DNA from: Chlorella sorokiniana
Lineage: Eukaryota > Chlorophyta > Trebouxiophyceae > Chlorellales > Chlorellaceae
Assembly (NCBI GenBank): GCA_025917655.1
Contig: CP084614.1
Coordinates: forward strand, 1,798,001-1,862,000
Reading direction: 5' to 3'
DNA length: 64,000 bases
In this document: positions 22,519 to 35,089 of the stretch, one piece after another
How the letters are laid out: every line of letters begins with the position of its first letter
Numbering within the stretch: the stretch's first letter is position 1
The notes under the pieces: model-generated
Database searches by the model: none
The model's input: the letters and a program-made list of their open reading frames with translations, nothing else
What the model was told of the DNA's origin: nothing
Made by a program: the position numbers and the translations under genes

Positions 22519-25076
22519 ATGGCCAGCTGGGACGACAACGACCGGCTGGAGCTGGTGCGCAACAGCGCGCTGCTGCCGCGGGAGGGGCGCCCGCTGCAGC
22601 GTGCGCTGTTGGAGCGGATCCCCGCTGAGGCCAAGTATGTGCTGATTGGGGAGGCCAGCCACGGGACAGGTGGGCGGACGCACATGCATGCGTGCATTAC
22701 GCTGATTCACTTTGTTCACCTTACAAACGCCCCGTGCATCTCGCTGCCAGCTGGGCAGCACGGGCGCACAGCTTGGCCGTTCACACCACCAAAGTCGGTG
22801 CTGCTGTGCCGCCGCCCCCGCCAACAGAGGACTTTTACGCCATGCGCGCCGAGCTGACCAAGCTGCTGATCCAGGAGCGCGGCTTCAATGCAGGTGGCCC
22901 CTTGCCCCTCCCCTCGTCCCGTCGTATAGACAGTAACACAACAGACCCTGTGGAGCGCACAGTGCTCCCCAGCCCACTGCCGCCAGCGCTACTGTCCACC
23001 CCCACCCTTCCTATCCCACTGTCCCCGTCGAAGCCTGAGCAACGTGTGCTCACTCAAGCTTGCTGCAGTGGTGGTGGAGGCAGACTTTCCGGATGCGTTC
23101 AGGGTCAACATGTATGCGCGCGGCATGTCCAAGGACGCCAGCGCTGAGCAGGCCCTGTCCGACTTCAAGCGCTTCCCCACCTGGTGGGTGGGAGGGTGGG
23201 CGGGCCGTGGGTGGGCAGTGCTGGGGAAGGTTGCTGGGCGCCGGGGCAGGTGTGTGGCGGTGTGGTGCGGTGGAGGCCCCCTGCACGACTTGGGAAGAAA
23301 GAGCAGCCCCTGCCCATGTGCAGGCGTGGTGCCCAGGTAAGCAAAGGCCGAAAGTTGGTCTCTGCCACATCTTCAAGCACTGAGAGCTACAGCTCAAGCG
23401 CCCCCGCAACCTTTCCTTGCACTCCTCACGCAGGATGTGGCGAAACACTCTGATGCTCAGCTTTGTGGACTGGCTACGCGGCCACAACGCGGGGCTGCCC
23501 GAGGCCGAGCGCTACGCCCGTGGCGCCGGCTTCTACGGCATGGACGTGTACTCCCTGCACGCCAGCGGTGGGTCCGCCCCAGCATGCAGGCCTGCCTGCC
23601 TCGGGGCTGGCTGCATGAGTCGTACATACGGCAACCAGTGCCTCGGGCGCATGAAGGTTGGCACAGCATCTCCACCGTTGGAGGTACCTCCACACACATA
23701 ATGACCTCACACGCGTGGCTGCAGCTGAAAAGGTGCTGGACTACCTGCACAAAGTGGATCCCGATGCAGCAGCCCGCGCCAAGGTCGGCAAGATTGCCTA
23801 CAAACATGCAATGCAGGGCTGTGGCAGGAACTTGCATCGATGCAGTTCACACCGCAATACATCCATCCGAGAGTGGCTGCCGCCACTTCGCAGGCTCGCT
23901 ACTGCTGCTTTGACCGATACGGCGCCGACACAATGGCCTACGCCTTTGCGGTGGGCTGCTCACCTGCACCTGTCTGCAGCTGGCACGTGGCAAGCTCCCA
24001 TCCACTCGCTGCTTAAGGCCGACAAGCAATCTGCAGGTGGGAGTGGGCGGCGCGCCCTCCTGCGCCAACGCTGCACTGGCCACGCTCAAGGAGGTGAGCC
24101 GGCGGTCCGAGGCGTACGCCCAGCGGCTGGACGGCGTGCACAGCGAGGAGCTGGCCTTCGCTGCGCGCTGCAACGCCGCGGTGGTGGCGGGGGCGGAGGC
24201 CTACTATCGCAACGTGTGAGCGCCACACAAGGGGAGGGAGGGTGAGCTTGCGTGCTCGCGAGCGCATGCTGTCGTGGCTGCTGTGCAGGGCACGGCCACC
24301 AGTCTGGGTTCGCTGTGAGCCCAGCCAGGCGACTGGCAGGAAGGCACCTGAGCTCGGCGATTCTGCCCGCCACGCACCACACACTGCCGTCCCCACCCCT
24401 GGCTGCCCCGCAGCTTCCTGGGCGACGAGCTGACGTGGAACATCCGGGACAGGCACTTCCTGGACACCGTGGCCTCCATCCGGGACCACCTGGCACGCCG
24501 CGTGGACCAGCCCAAGCTGGTGCTCTGGGTGAGCACGCATCAGAGGCGCCAGCCAGGCAACGCAACTTCTACACAGGTGGCAGAATCACTGCGCATCGGG
24601 CGGACAGTGTGCCAGCTTCCCAGCAAGAGCCCTGTATTCATGCTCATCTCGGGGCATGCTCCCACCGCTGCTGCCAGGCCCACAACAGCCACCTGGGCGA
24701 CGCGCGCGCCACCGACATGGGGCAGCGCCGCGGGGAGATCAACATCGGCCAGCTGATGCGGGAGACGTACGGGGAGCGGGAGGTGTACAGCATTGGGTGG
24801 GTGCCGTGGCGGTGGACAGGGGTGTGTGAGCGGTGTGCTTGTAGCAGGGGTGCACTCTGGTGCGGGACCGCTGCCGGGCAACTCTTCACCTCAACAGTCG
24901 TTTCTTACTGAGGCACAGACTTGCCGCCACTCCCGCACCCCACTCAGGTTCACCACCAACTCTGGCAGTGTGTCGGCTGCCGACGACTGGGACACGCCTG
25001 TGAGGCGCAAGGCTGTGCGCAAAGCCATGCCTGGCTCCTACGAGCACCTGTTCCACAAGTGGGTGGGGTGGTGGTG

Positions 25077-25107
<31 letters not shown>

Positions 25108-25907
25108 GGCGGATGATTAGTGTGCGCGTGTGCGCAAGCAGCAGGTGTGGGGGAGGCAGAGCAGGTGGGCCATCACCGTGCAGCAGCTCCCCCTAAAAAG
25201 AGATGGACGCTCCGCTAACGGCAGCTGCAGCGCATGATGGGGCCAAGACGGCTCCCTCCCCGCCCGCCTACTGCAGGGCCGACATGCCCGATTCGCGCTG
25301 GACATGCGGGCCGGCAGCGACGACCTGCGTGCCGCCCTGGAAGGTGCCCTCCACCTCTCCAGCAGGATGGCTCTGCTGCTGGAGACCCCATCCATCCCTG
25401 CGCTCCGTTGCCGAGATTCCGGGGAGGAGCCAGTCATCCCATTGACTATGCTAGCCGGCACCCCCTGCTTCACTCTCGACCAACCCAAGTTCCACCCCCA
25501 TCCTGCAGGCCCGCTGCTGGAGCGAGCAATCGGTGTCATCTACCGCCCCTCGACTGAGCGCCAAAGCCACTATTTCTACGCCTCATTGTCCCGTCAGTTT
25601 GATGCTGTGGTACACCTGGACTCGACTGAGGGTGAGCTTGAAGGGGGAATGCTTGGGTGTGATTCCAGAATAGCGCTGGGCCCGAGCGTCAGCGCGTGCA
25701 TCCCAAGCAGTCCTGCCCTAAAGAGAGGCTATGCAGTTGCAGCGCCTGCACTGTGGTGTATGCACAAAGTTGACCTAGACAATCCATGATGCTTGGCTCC
25801 CTTGATAATGAACACTGCAGCGCTGACCCCCTGGAGAAGACGGGGGCCTGGGAGCACGACTGGCATGCGCGGGAGGACGCGCCGGAGACCTTCCCCTTTG
25901 CCCTGTG
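22519..25907 (+). CDS. Erythromycin-esterase-like (EreA-type) hydrolase
   Basis: The ATG at 22519 begins [20 protein letters not shown]. Conserved Ere-family blocks follow across about eleven exons: [13 protein letters not shown] and [20 protein letters not shown] with the catalytic-site Glu/His, [148 protein letters not shown] and [17 protein letters not shown], with the stop at 25905-25907. The family is mostly bacterial but also occurs in algae; its natural substrate there is unknown to me. One frame break sits in a CCC run near 25287-25289 ([16 protein letters not shown] when restored). An intron contains a GT microsatellite (25077-25105). There is no leader peptide, so a cytosolic enzyme is likely. 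Confidence 0.88.
25077..25105. repeat. (GT)n microsatellite in an intron
   Basis: An uninterrupted TG dinucleotide run just after a splice donor of the erythromycin-esterase-like gene. Confidence 0.9.
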
Positions 25908-26406
25908 AGGTGCAAGAGGCGGAACAACGTCCCCGTTGCCTCTCAACCTCCCCCTTACACAATGTGCACGTTTGTGGCAGCTTTGCATTGCCCCAAGCTG
26001 CCTCAAAGCCCCATTCACCCACCAGGTGTGTTGCCCGCCAGCCTGCGTGTCGCTTGTTTATCTGCTCAAGCCTGGTATGCTTGTGATGATGACCGCCTTG
26101 CAAACTTAGCTTGACTTTGAGGTTGGTGAGAGAGACAGGCACCTAGGTGCAGGCAGGTAAGTAGCAATAGCGCAGTGCTGGGAAGGGGCAACGGGAGTCC
26201 CAGGGAGCTGCTAGCTCCCATGCATGCTGCTGGAAAGCACAGCAAAACAGAAGGCAGCAAACAATTGAAGGGCAGGCCAGCCACTGGCGGCCCCAAACAT
26301 AAACTCCAGTGCCTGCCCCCGGCAACACCTCGCAGGCGCGCCACGCGGTCCCGCTGATGTAGGCTGACCTTCGAGCCAGCCCAGCAGGGCAGCGCGGGGC
26401 CCAGTG
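25908..26406. other. Convergent intergenic region
   Basis: Lies between the 3' ends of the erythromycin-esterase-like gene (plus) and the Mo25 gene (minus). A minus-strand TGTAA (TTACA at 25955-25959) could serve the Mo25 transcript. No gene is seen. Confidence 0.45.
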
Positions 26407-28649
26407 TTACGCTGCCGCAGGTGGTGGCGGCGGCGGCTGCAGGATGGAGATTTCATTCATGATGACTGCCTTCTCCTCCTTGAACTGCTCGTCATCTGCG
26501 CTTGGGGACATGTTGCAGGGATGTGGGCCTGATCAGGGCATGCACTTGTTGCAAGGGCGTTGCAACAATGGGGGCCGCGCCTTCGACAGTCCTCAGGGGC
26601 AGACTACGAGCGGCTGGTACTGCCGCTGCACCACCCCCACGCACCTCTGTCGTTGTGGAAGTCCTGCAGGTACTTGAGCAGCTTCTCGCGGTTGTTGTAC
26701 AGGATCTCCACCACCGGCCGCGTCTTGTTGGGGTTGGCCACAAACACCTGCGCTTGCACGCGCGATGGACCAGGCGGGGGCAGGAAAGCGGAGGTGGGCG
26801 GCAGGTTGTCGGCTGGGTCAGCAGTAGTGGGAGCGGTGGCTGGGGCGGGCCGCGGCCGAGCCACACACATAATGCACACATGGGCAACACAAGCACCATG
26901 TGTTGCGAGCCTGGGGGTGGGTGCAGCATGCATGTCATGGCGGCACCCACCTTGAACACGTGGAAGGCCTCAAACTGGATGGAGCGCGACGGGTCTTTGA
27001 GCAGCGTCATCATGAGGCACAGGTTCTCCACGTCGGCAACGTACTGCAGCGGGTCAGTCAGCACAGGCGAGGAGCGCTGGGGTCTGGCAAGCGTGCGGCT
27101 CACGACGGCCCCGCCTCTCATGCCGGCCGCCCAGCCTCCTGGCCCCACCAGCCACCCGACAGCACCGCACACCCTCAAAAAACAACACCTGCATCATGAT
27201 CTTCACGTTGGACCGGTCCAGCAGCAGCTCCCCAAGCAGCTTGAGCGACTGCCGCCGCGTGACGTAATTGTCGCTTTTCAGCAGCTCGGTGTACAGCTTG
27301 AAGAACTGCGGGAGGGTGCATGGGGAGCACTGAGTGTGGAAAGCGAAAATTGAGGCGCGCCTGGACCGAAACAGCTCGCGGGCCCCCCCAAAACAGCCCT
27401 CTCAAGGCGGGCCTGAACCACCTGCGGCCGTCAGCTGTGCCAGGAACACGGCTGCCGCCACGGCGCCTTGTTGCCCCCGCTTTACGCGCCCCACCTCTGT
27501 GTAGTTGTCCACCAGGAATTGCGCCACCACGGGCTTGTGCCGCGTCAGCAAGTCCTTGAACGTCGTGAACACGTCTGCAGGAGGCGAAAGGGGTGCGGGT
27601 CGGCACCCCGACTCTGGATTTCCGGCCTGCTTGCCCGCCTCGCCCGCCTGCCTCCTGCTGGTGTTGGAACCCGCGCATTCATCGCTGGCGCCCCAGCGCT
27701 TGCCGCAGTGCATATGGACTGGCCCATGCTGCCTGCCCGCCCCCTGTCCCCTGGCTCCTGCTGCCTGCCCGGCCCCCTGTCGCCTGCCCCTCTCCTCACC
27801 CGAGGCCACCTCGAAGTTGGCCAGCTCCAGGCGCGCAAACATGTCGGTGAAGATGGAGGACTCGAGGACGAGGCGCGCCACCGGCTCGTGCCGTATGCAG
27901 TCGCGGAACATGGCGCCGCAGTGCAGCGCAATCTCGGGGTCGTCGTAGCTGCGGGGCGGCGGCGGCAGAGACGGTGAGGGGCGGGTCACGGCGAGTGCCA
28001 TGATGCAGCGCTGGAGAGGCCTGCTCCCCACCGACGGAAAAAATAAAAATGCCAAACTGTCTCTGCCCCAGAGCGCGCCCATTTCCCCTCTCCCTGCTCT
28101 TCTCGGCTTGCGCACCCCTCAAACAGGGTGAGCAGGATCTGGTCATTCTCCAGGATGTAGCGCAGGCCGGGCAGGTCGCCGCTGTTGTCGATGCGCACAA
28201 GGGCGGAGAAGATGGCCGCCAGGTCCTTGCGCGACTCAAACTCCAGCATGCCCAGGTAGGAGACCATGTCCGACAGCAGCCCAATGCCCGCCGCCTCGTA
28301 CGCAATCAGTAGCGCAGCCTCCTTGTTGCTGTGAGGCTGGCCCACCTCCTCCTCCCCAAACATGGCCTCCTGCGAGGCGGAGGCGGCGGCGCAACCGTGA
28401 GCGAGCCGTGCCAGGCGAACAGCTCCCCCAAGGAAAAATGCAGCCCGGGCAGGCAGCGGCGCTGGTGGTAGGATAGCTGTTGTGCGCCAGCGCGGTGGCC
28501 ACCTTCATGCTGTGCAGGACTTTGGAGATGTCGTCCGCCACACGCTCGGGGTTGGCCTCGTAGGGCAGCCGCGTGAAGGCCTGGTGCGCCTGCTGCACCA
28601 GCTGCGCTGGGTCCTTGGTGCGCAACCGGCCCAGCAGCCGACCCGCCAT
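26407..28649 (-). CDS. Mo25/CAB39 family scaffold protein
   Basis: Mo25 is an armadillo-like scaffold that binds STRAD/STE20-type kinases and supports polarity and cytokinesis signalling. The ATG at 28649 starts [20 protein letters not shown], followed by [183 protein letters not shown] and [20 protein letters not shown]. It ends [20 protein letters not shown] plus a short proline run, with the stop at 26407-26409. About nine exons. Length and block order match the family. The intron after the first exon removes the acceptor-proximal region cleanly (SMK joined to EAMFGEEE), so a short piece usual in animal Mo25 is missing there. No frame break was noticed. Confidence 0.93.
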
Positions 28650-29497
28650 GGTGACGTGCTAGAGGCGCGAGGGACCGCAGCCCTGCACGCGAGCGGCGGT
28701 GGGCGGCTGGTGGGCAGCCTAGCGGCGGCAGGGCGCGGCGTGGCGGAGGGCTGGGAGCGGCGTGCTATCCGCGTCGGCCAGACCCCTGGAGCGCTTCTGC
28801 AATGATCTTATAAGATCTGGACTGCGAAATTGCCCTCAACGGGCCCGGAGCGAGCACACAGGAGAGAGGGATGGTGGGCCCAAGAGACCAGGGTGGCTCA
28901 GGAACCCGCCCCTCATGTAAAATCAGAACCGCGCGTTCCACTGCAAGCCTCCGAGCCGCAGGAGGCTGTCATTACTCACCCCCGAGCGGCCCTCAGAAGG
29001 GCAGGATTGGTGAAGGCAAGCGCCTGGCTGGGTGCACCGCGAGGCAGATTTGGCACTCGGACGGACTGGGGTCGAATGATGGTGCATAAATGACATCGAT
29101 CTGTCTCTTGTGCAACACAAGAAGCAGCACATGCAGCGGCGGCAGGACGACTCAAGGTGACGACTCACCTGCCGTCAACCCCCTTGTCTCCACCTCAACG
29201 TTATGCATTGATGAGGTCAGCACCAATCTTACAGGCAAGCAGTTGAAGTGCCGATGAGAGGCACATGAAAGGAGTGGTCAGCAAGGGTGTACAACAAGCG
29301 GCGCTCGACCGCAGTTGCAGGGCAGGACGGGCATCCATCGACGGCTCGCACTTCGGTTGAGCATGGTAGTACATAATGGAAGGGATCATGCTGATACATG
29401 GTGCTGAGGGACAGTATTTCAGCCAGGGGCTGCAGCAGGGCAGTCAGCCTAGGCCCAAGGAGGGCTACTGTACACGTGTGCATCAGCAGGCGGGGCG
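28650..29497. other. Intergenic, no gene seen
   Basis: The Mo25 upstream region and the 3' flank of the acyl-CoA dehydrogenase gene, both on the minus strand. A minus-strand TGTAA (TTACA at 29229-29233) lies about 270 bases past the dehydrogenase stop. I found no convincing exon. Confidence 0.5.
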
Positions 29498-32194
29498 TCA
29501 CTTGGGGTCCAGCTTGTCCAGCTCCCTGCCAGACAGGCGGGCAGCGACAGGAGGGCAGCAGGGGCCTGTCAGCGCACAGGGCCGAGCGCAAGTTGCCGTG
29601 CACCAGGGCAGAAGCGCACGCCGCCAGCCTGCACGTGCTGCAGCCAGCAGGCGCCGCACCTGTTGATGATGATGCGCATCACCTCGTTGGTGCCCTCCAG
29701 GATGCTGTGCACCCGCAGGTCCCGCATGTATCGCTCCACAGGGTACTCCTTCAGGTACCTGCGGGGCGGTACAGGGGCGGGGCAGGCACCAGCGGCAGTC
29801 ATGCCCAGCCACTCAACTCGATGGGCGCAGCAAGCGGAAGGCAACCAGGCACACAGATATGCTGCAGCCTGCGGTGCCACCCCCTGCAGACTTCCCTCCT
29901 CTCCAGCAGCCCTGCCGCCCTGCCCACGCACCCGTATCCCCCAGCAGCTGCAGCGCGTCGTTGGTGAGCTGGTAGCAGGCGTCGGTGGCGTGGCGCTTGG
30001 CCATGGCGCAGGCCAGCGTGGCGGCGGGGGAGCCGGCGTCCAGGGCCGCCGCCGCGTGGCGCACCATCAGCCGAGAGGACTGGGTGGGGGGTGGGTGGGG
30101 GGCGGCGGGCGCGGGCGCGCAGAATTGGCATGGGTGTGGGGTTGGGGTGCAACAGGCTTGGTGCTGAGATCGCCTGGCATGCCCCAGTGGCGCGGCAGCC
30201 TGCGGATCACTGCCCTGCCCTGAGTTCTGGGGACCGTGTCTTTCTTCCTGGCACCCCCGCGCCCACCTGCAGCGCGGTGGCCATGTCAGCGATGCGGAAC
30301 TGGGTGGCCTGGAACTGCGCCAGCGTGGAGCCAAAGGCGCGCCGCTGCTGCGTGTACTCGCGGGCAGTGTCCAAACAGAACTGGGCGCCGCCCACGCTGC
30401 ACAGCAGGGGATACAGGAGGGGCTGAGGCGGGTTGCTTGGATTTACTTTTGGAAATTGATGCAGCTGAAGGTCAAGCTGAAGCCCCACAAGAGCGCAGGC
30501 ACAGGTGGCGGGCTGGCCGCCACGCACGGATACCCCTCACCTGCATGCCCCGATGTTGATCCGGCCGCCGTCCAGCGCCCGCATCGCGATCTTGAACCCC
30601 TCCCCCTCCTGCGGCGCAGCTGGGGTTTGATCAGCGGCCGTCGGCGGAACCACGAGCCAGCCGGGAGCAGGCAACCGGCGTGGGGGCTCAGGCCCCGCAC
30701 ACCCGCCCTCCCCCTGCAGCCCGCCCCGCCCACCTTGCCGACCAAGTTGTCTGCCGGCACGCGCACGCCATCCAGGATGACAGCGGTTGTGGGCTGCGCG
30801 TTCCAGCCCAGCTTGGACTCGGGCTTGCCAAAGGACAGCCCCTGTGTGCCCTGCACAACAGCAACGGCGGGGCAGGCGCCACCTTTGATCCCACGTCTGG
30901 CGGGCCACTGAGGACAGCCCGCCCCGACCTCCTCGCCTGCCTGCCACGCGGGCCTTGGCTGGGGGCGGCTGCCAGGAGCTCAGTCGTGCAGCCCCCTGCA
31001 GTCGGCACCCCCATGTGATGCTGCAAGCAGCGCCAGGGAGCAGGGAGCGGCAACCCAACGTCGCCCGCTGTCCCCACGCTGGCCGCTTGCCCCGCCCACC
31101 CTTTCGACCAGGAAGGCAGAGATTCCCTTGGGCCCCGCCGCCCCGTGCGCGCCATCACCAGGTAGACGTCGCTGACGCCGCCGCCGCTGATGAAGGCCTT
31201 GGTGCCGCTGAGCACGTAGTCGTCGCCGACCCGCTTGGCGGTGGTGGCCAGCGCGGCGGCGTCGGAGCCGGCCCCGGGCTCGGTGAGGCAGTACGAGGCG
31301 AGCGCGTCCATGGATGTGAGGGCGGGCAGGTACAGGCCGCGCTGGCGGGCGCTGCCGTAGCGGTCGATCACTGCGGGCGGGCGTGGAAGGGGCGGCCAGC
31401 GGACGTCACCAGGCAGGCGTGTTGTGTCAGCAACAGCATGAAGGCAGCAGAAGTCTTCCCGAGCCCTGCTTGCAAGCAGCCGCCCCACGCCTTGGCCCCC
31501 GGGCGCGGCCTCACCCGAGCAGACCATGTTGTGGATGGAGAGGAAGGCGGCGGTGGGGACGCAGCCCCAGGAGAGCGCCTCAAAGATGACGGCGGCGTCC
31601 AGCCGGCTCAGCCCCGCACCCCCACGTCCTCACCCACGTACAGGCCGCCGAAACCTGCAGCTCCGTAGGCAAGGCAGGCAAGGGGGCAGTGGAGGACGGG
31701 TGTGGGGTTGGCTGGAGGCGCGCGAGGGTGGACCGAGCGCAGGCAGCCGCGGGCGCTGGTAGCGAGGGGTTGCCGGCCGTCAAGCAGCGCTCACCCAGTT
31801 CTGCTGCCCGCTTCATGGTATCTACGGGGAAGTGGTGCTTCTCATCCCACTCAGCGCTGCGCAGCAAGGCAGGAAAGCAGGCGTAGGGTCAGGCTTCAGC
31901 TCCTGCGCGTTTGAACGAGCTCAGCCGCCGAGCTTTGAGCTTACGGGGGCAGGTTCCTGGCCCACCTGTAAGGTGCCAGCTCCTCCCTCGCAAATGTTTC
32001 TGCCACGTGCATGAACTGCCGCTGGTCGTCGGTCAAGTCAAAGTCTGCGGCCGGCTCGTCAGCCGCTTGCGGGCGTGCGCAGGTTCGGCTGCCGACGCTG
32101 CCGCCGCGGAGCCCCAGTGCAGCGCCCGTGTCCCGGCCGCTGCCACGCCGCCCCTCAGCCACCCCGCGCTGGCTCTGGCTGCGGCCTGCAGCAT
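29498..32194 (-). CDS. ACAD8: Isobutyryl-CoA dehydrogenase-like acyl-CoA dehydrogenase (ACAD8 type), mitochondrial
   Basis: A flavin enzyme expected to oxidise isobutyryl-CoA in valine breakdown. The ATG at 32194 gives [20 protein letters not shown], a textbook mitochondrial leader. Then come [181 protein letters not shown] and [20 protein letters not shown]. The catalytic Glu sits in the [15 protein letters not shown] block. The tail ELDKLDPK stops at 29498. The blocks EDVG-GLSRLD and SIHNM favour ACAD8 over other ACADs. Frame breaks occur near 32070, 31619-31623 and 31141-31144, the latter two in C runs. About twelve exons. Confidence 0.9.
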
Positions 32195-32551
32195 CCTGGG
32201 CTGGACGGGGGCGGGGGCGTTCAGCTGTCCGTTGCGAGAGGGTTGGAGCGTCGGCCCCAGCTCCTCCTTTGATCAATTGAACACGTGGGGAGCGAGGTGC
32301 GATCGCCGACAGGACGATTCGCTTCCCCTTCTGACCTCTCCGAGGCGCCCTGGCAGTACAGGTGCAGTGCCCCATGTCTGCACCCTTATCTTTGCTGTTT
32401 AAGCGGTCCAAACCGAATTTCGCAGACAATCATACTGTCGAGCATACCCCGTGTCCGCCGGTGTGCTGGGGCGGGGGTGCAACAGTGCTAGCGAGGTCTG
32501 GCAGGTTCTGGAGGGCCACTGTTAACTTGTCTCACAGTGCAAGTGGACGTG
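32195..32551. promoter_or_regulatory. Divergent intergenic region, likely bidirectional promoter
   Basis: 357 bases between the mitochondrial acyl-CoA dehydrogenase (minus) and the HAD-like plastid protein (plus). An in-frame extension of the dehydrogenase reading into this area was judged inferior to the leader starting at 32194. No specific element was recognised. Confidence 0.4.
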
Positions 32552-34595
32552 ATGACATCCGCACTCGCGGCTGCTGCTGCCTTTTCGGTGGCAACTGCCG
32601 AAAGGTGCAGAGGCGCAGCCCTGCCAAAGGCAGGTGTTTGCACAAGCAGAAGAGGTCACCAACGGCACATCAAGCCCCGCAGAGCAGCGCTATTAGTGAC
32701 TGCAGCAGCATCGGGTCGAGAGCCCAACAGCGGCGGCGGCAGGGGCCCGTTTGATGGGCATAACCAGCGGAATCGGAACCTCTTCAATGCGGTCAGCAGC
32801 TCGGAGCGTGCAGGCTCAGACTATGGCGAGGTGAGGAGCATTTGCACCCTCAGCAACGCACCACAGTCATCGCTGGCTATGTGAATGTGGCTGCCTGGCT
32901 TCTCTCCACCATGCACCTCCTCTCGCCGCGCTGCAGGGCTTCATCCAGTTCCGCACCTCTGGCGAGCGGACACACCTGGATGTAGACGCGCTCAACGAGC
33001 AGATGCAGATCCAGGGCAAGCAGCGCATCAGGTGATGCTCGCGGCGCGGCGCCGCCCGTCCTTAGCGTGCGCCAGCCGCTTGTGGCTGCCCACCCGACTG
33101 GGCCCCGAGCATGCTCCTGCTGCTCCATCTTGTCCTGTGCAGGCACAGCATGCGACCCGATGAGGCGTTTGGACTGATTTTCAATTGGGACAACGTGGTG
33201 GCGGGCACGCGTGACGTGCAGCGCGCCGCGTGGCGCAATGTGGCGGCGGCGGAAGGCCTCCCCTTCCCCGCCATGGAGCGCCCGCAGTTGTACGATTTGC
33301 GGCCGGAGCGCGCGGTCACGGACGTGAGCCAGGGGAGGGAAGGGATACTAGGCAGCTGCTGAGATGATGGTGCATGCGGCGTGTCGCATCCCCTGGGGCG
33401 CTGTGCCGCAGCGACGCACTTTTTGTCTGGCCCGCCCCCTTCAGGTGCTAATGTGGACGCGTGACTGGAAGCGGGCGCAGGAGTTGGCCTGGCTGGTGGC
33501 CACCGAGTACGGCCGGCTGCTGCTGGAGGTGGCGCAGCCGCTGGACGGCGTCGCGGACTGGCTGCAGGTGGGGGCTGCGGGGGGCGGGGCTGCCTGCTGC
33601 GCGCTGCGTGCCCAGCGTGGTATGCCATCATGCTGCTGATGTTGCACTATGCTATGCTTCTGCTGAGATTTGCTGAGATGCTCAAATTGGAGGAGGGTGT
33701 GGGGTGGACCGGGATGGAGTTATTTCGCTCGCACTGGACACCCTCTGGGGGCAGGCCGGGTGTTGCTCTGGCTCCGCGCCTGCCGGTTTGGGTGTGGGCT
33801 GCACCAGCAGATGCCTGCCGCCCACCCCCCTCCCGTGCGCAGCTGATGAGCAAGACGCGGGTGCCGTGTGCGCTGGTGACCTCCATGGACCGCCACACCA
33901 CCGAGGAGCTGCTGGGCAGGCTGGGCCTGCGCCACTACTTTGCCTGCACAGTCACGGGTGGGGCGGGGGCCTGGGGTGTTTCTCGCTGGCTCATGTCGCG
34001 TCGCTGGCTCGCGCTCGCCTCAGTCCCTGAACCATCTTGCGACAGCCCTTCCACCCACCCACCCCACCCACCCGCCCCCGCACCCCCAGCCGACGACGAC
34101 ATGGAGACGATGGCGCAGCGCTACCTGTCGGCCGCCATCAAGCTGGGCCGCCCGCCCAACCAGTGCGTCGTCTTTGCGGCCTGCCCCACCAGCGTCACCG
34201 CCGCCCACAACTGCACGATGAAGGCGGTGGCGCTGCTGGGGACGCACAAGGCGTTCCACCTGAAGAACGCCGACCTGACGTGCGCCAACATGCGCGACCT
34301 GTCGGTGTACAACATCAGGTTGGTGGAGAGGGGGGTTGGGGGTGGGGAGGTGGTGACGACGTGTTTTGGGGAAACGGGGGAAAGGGAGCGCTGCAAGGGC
34401 GAATGCGCCTGACCCCGGCGGTTCGAGTGGGTTTTAGTCCGCTGCGACCCAAGCGCTAGCCCCGCGCTGCTGTGCAGGCGGCTGTTTGCCAATCGCGGCT
34501 CTGAGCACATGGATCTTCGCCACAAGTTCACCGGCAAGAAGCCGCCCGCCCGCCGACTCACCAATGCGACGTTTGACGGCGACGAGGAGCGGTGA
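32552..34595 (+). CDS. HAD-like plastid protein lacking the catalytic aspartate (probable pseudoenzyme)
   Basis: The ATG at 32552 begins MTSALAAAAAFSVATAERCR and a Ser/Arg/Ala-rich leader typical of chloroplast transit peptides. Exons then read FIQFRTSGERTHLDVDALNE, MRPDEAFGLIFNWDNVVAGT, RDVQRAAWRNVAAAEGLPFP, RPQLYDLRPERAVTDVLMWT, DWKRAQELAWLVATEYGRLL, PCALVTSMDRHTTEELLGRL, NQCVVFAACPTSVTAAHNCT and HLKNADLTCANMRDLSVYNI, ending FDGDEER at 34593-34595. The layout is HAD-like (cap, then motif II in VTSMD). Motif I is FNWDN instead of the usual DxD, so the nucleophile is Asn, and motif IV lacks its acidic pair. All seven exons splice in frame without any break, so the substitution is not an obvious sequencing artefact. 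A regulatory or structural role is inferred. Confidence 0.82.
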
Positions 34596-35089
34596 CGCGG
34601 CAGTGTGCTGTTGTCGCTCATGGTCCCAGCGCTGCGACTTCTGTTGCAGCTTGCCTGCCCTCGGCATCCATACCTTGACAAGCTTTCCCTTTGCTCCAAG
34701 CTCTCTCTGTGCGTCGCCCGTCGTGACAATGTGCCGTCCAATGCATGCATACACTGCCCCTTCCCTGCACCACTTCATGCCACACCTAAGCGCTTCTTTT
34801 CCCTGCATTTTGCAGCCACTGCGTGTTGGCTGCATCCGTTTCGCTAGTCCATTCTGCTAGCGTGATATAGGAACCCTTCATGCTACCCTCAAACCTGGTT
34901 GTTTCATTTTTGATGCACCGCCTCTCATATCACAGCTCCCTCTCATTCTTCTGATCCGCCAGCTGTACACTGCCATGTACCATATTGCGCCGCATGCTTT
35001 TGTGAGTGTTGTCTGATCTGTTGCTCTTGGCCATGTAATCATGCGGTCAACAAAACGTGCAACATGTGTGAAACTGCCAATGCGAACGT
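34596..35089. other. Convergent intergenic region
   Basis: A T-rich interval between the 3' ends of the HAD-like gene (plus) and the isochorismatase-like gene (minus). It holds TGTAA at 35034-35038, a candidate poly(A) signal for the HAD-like gene. No gene is seen. Confidence 0.5.
35034..35038 (+). terminator. Candidate polyadenylation signal TGTAA (HAD-like gene)
   Basis: TGTAA in a T-rich 3' flank about 440 bases after the stop of the HAD-like gene. The long distance makes it tentative. Confidence 0.35.

Noticed and set aside
34415-34450. A GGTTCGAGT sequence resembling a tRNA T-loop
   Set aside because: No matching T-stem, acceptor stem or anticodon arm around it. It lies in an intron of the HAD-like gene.
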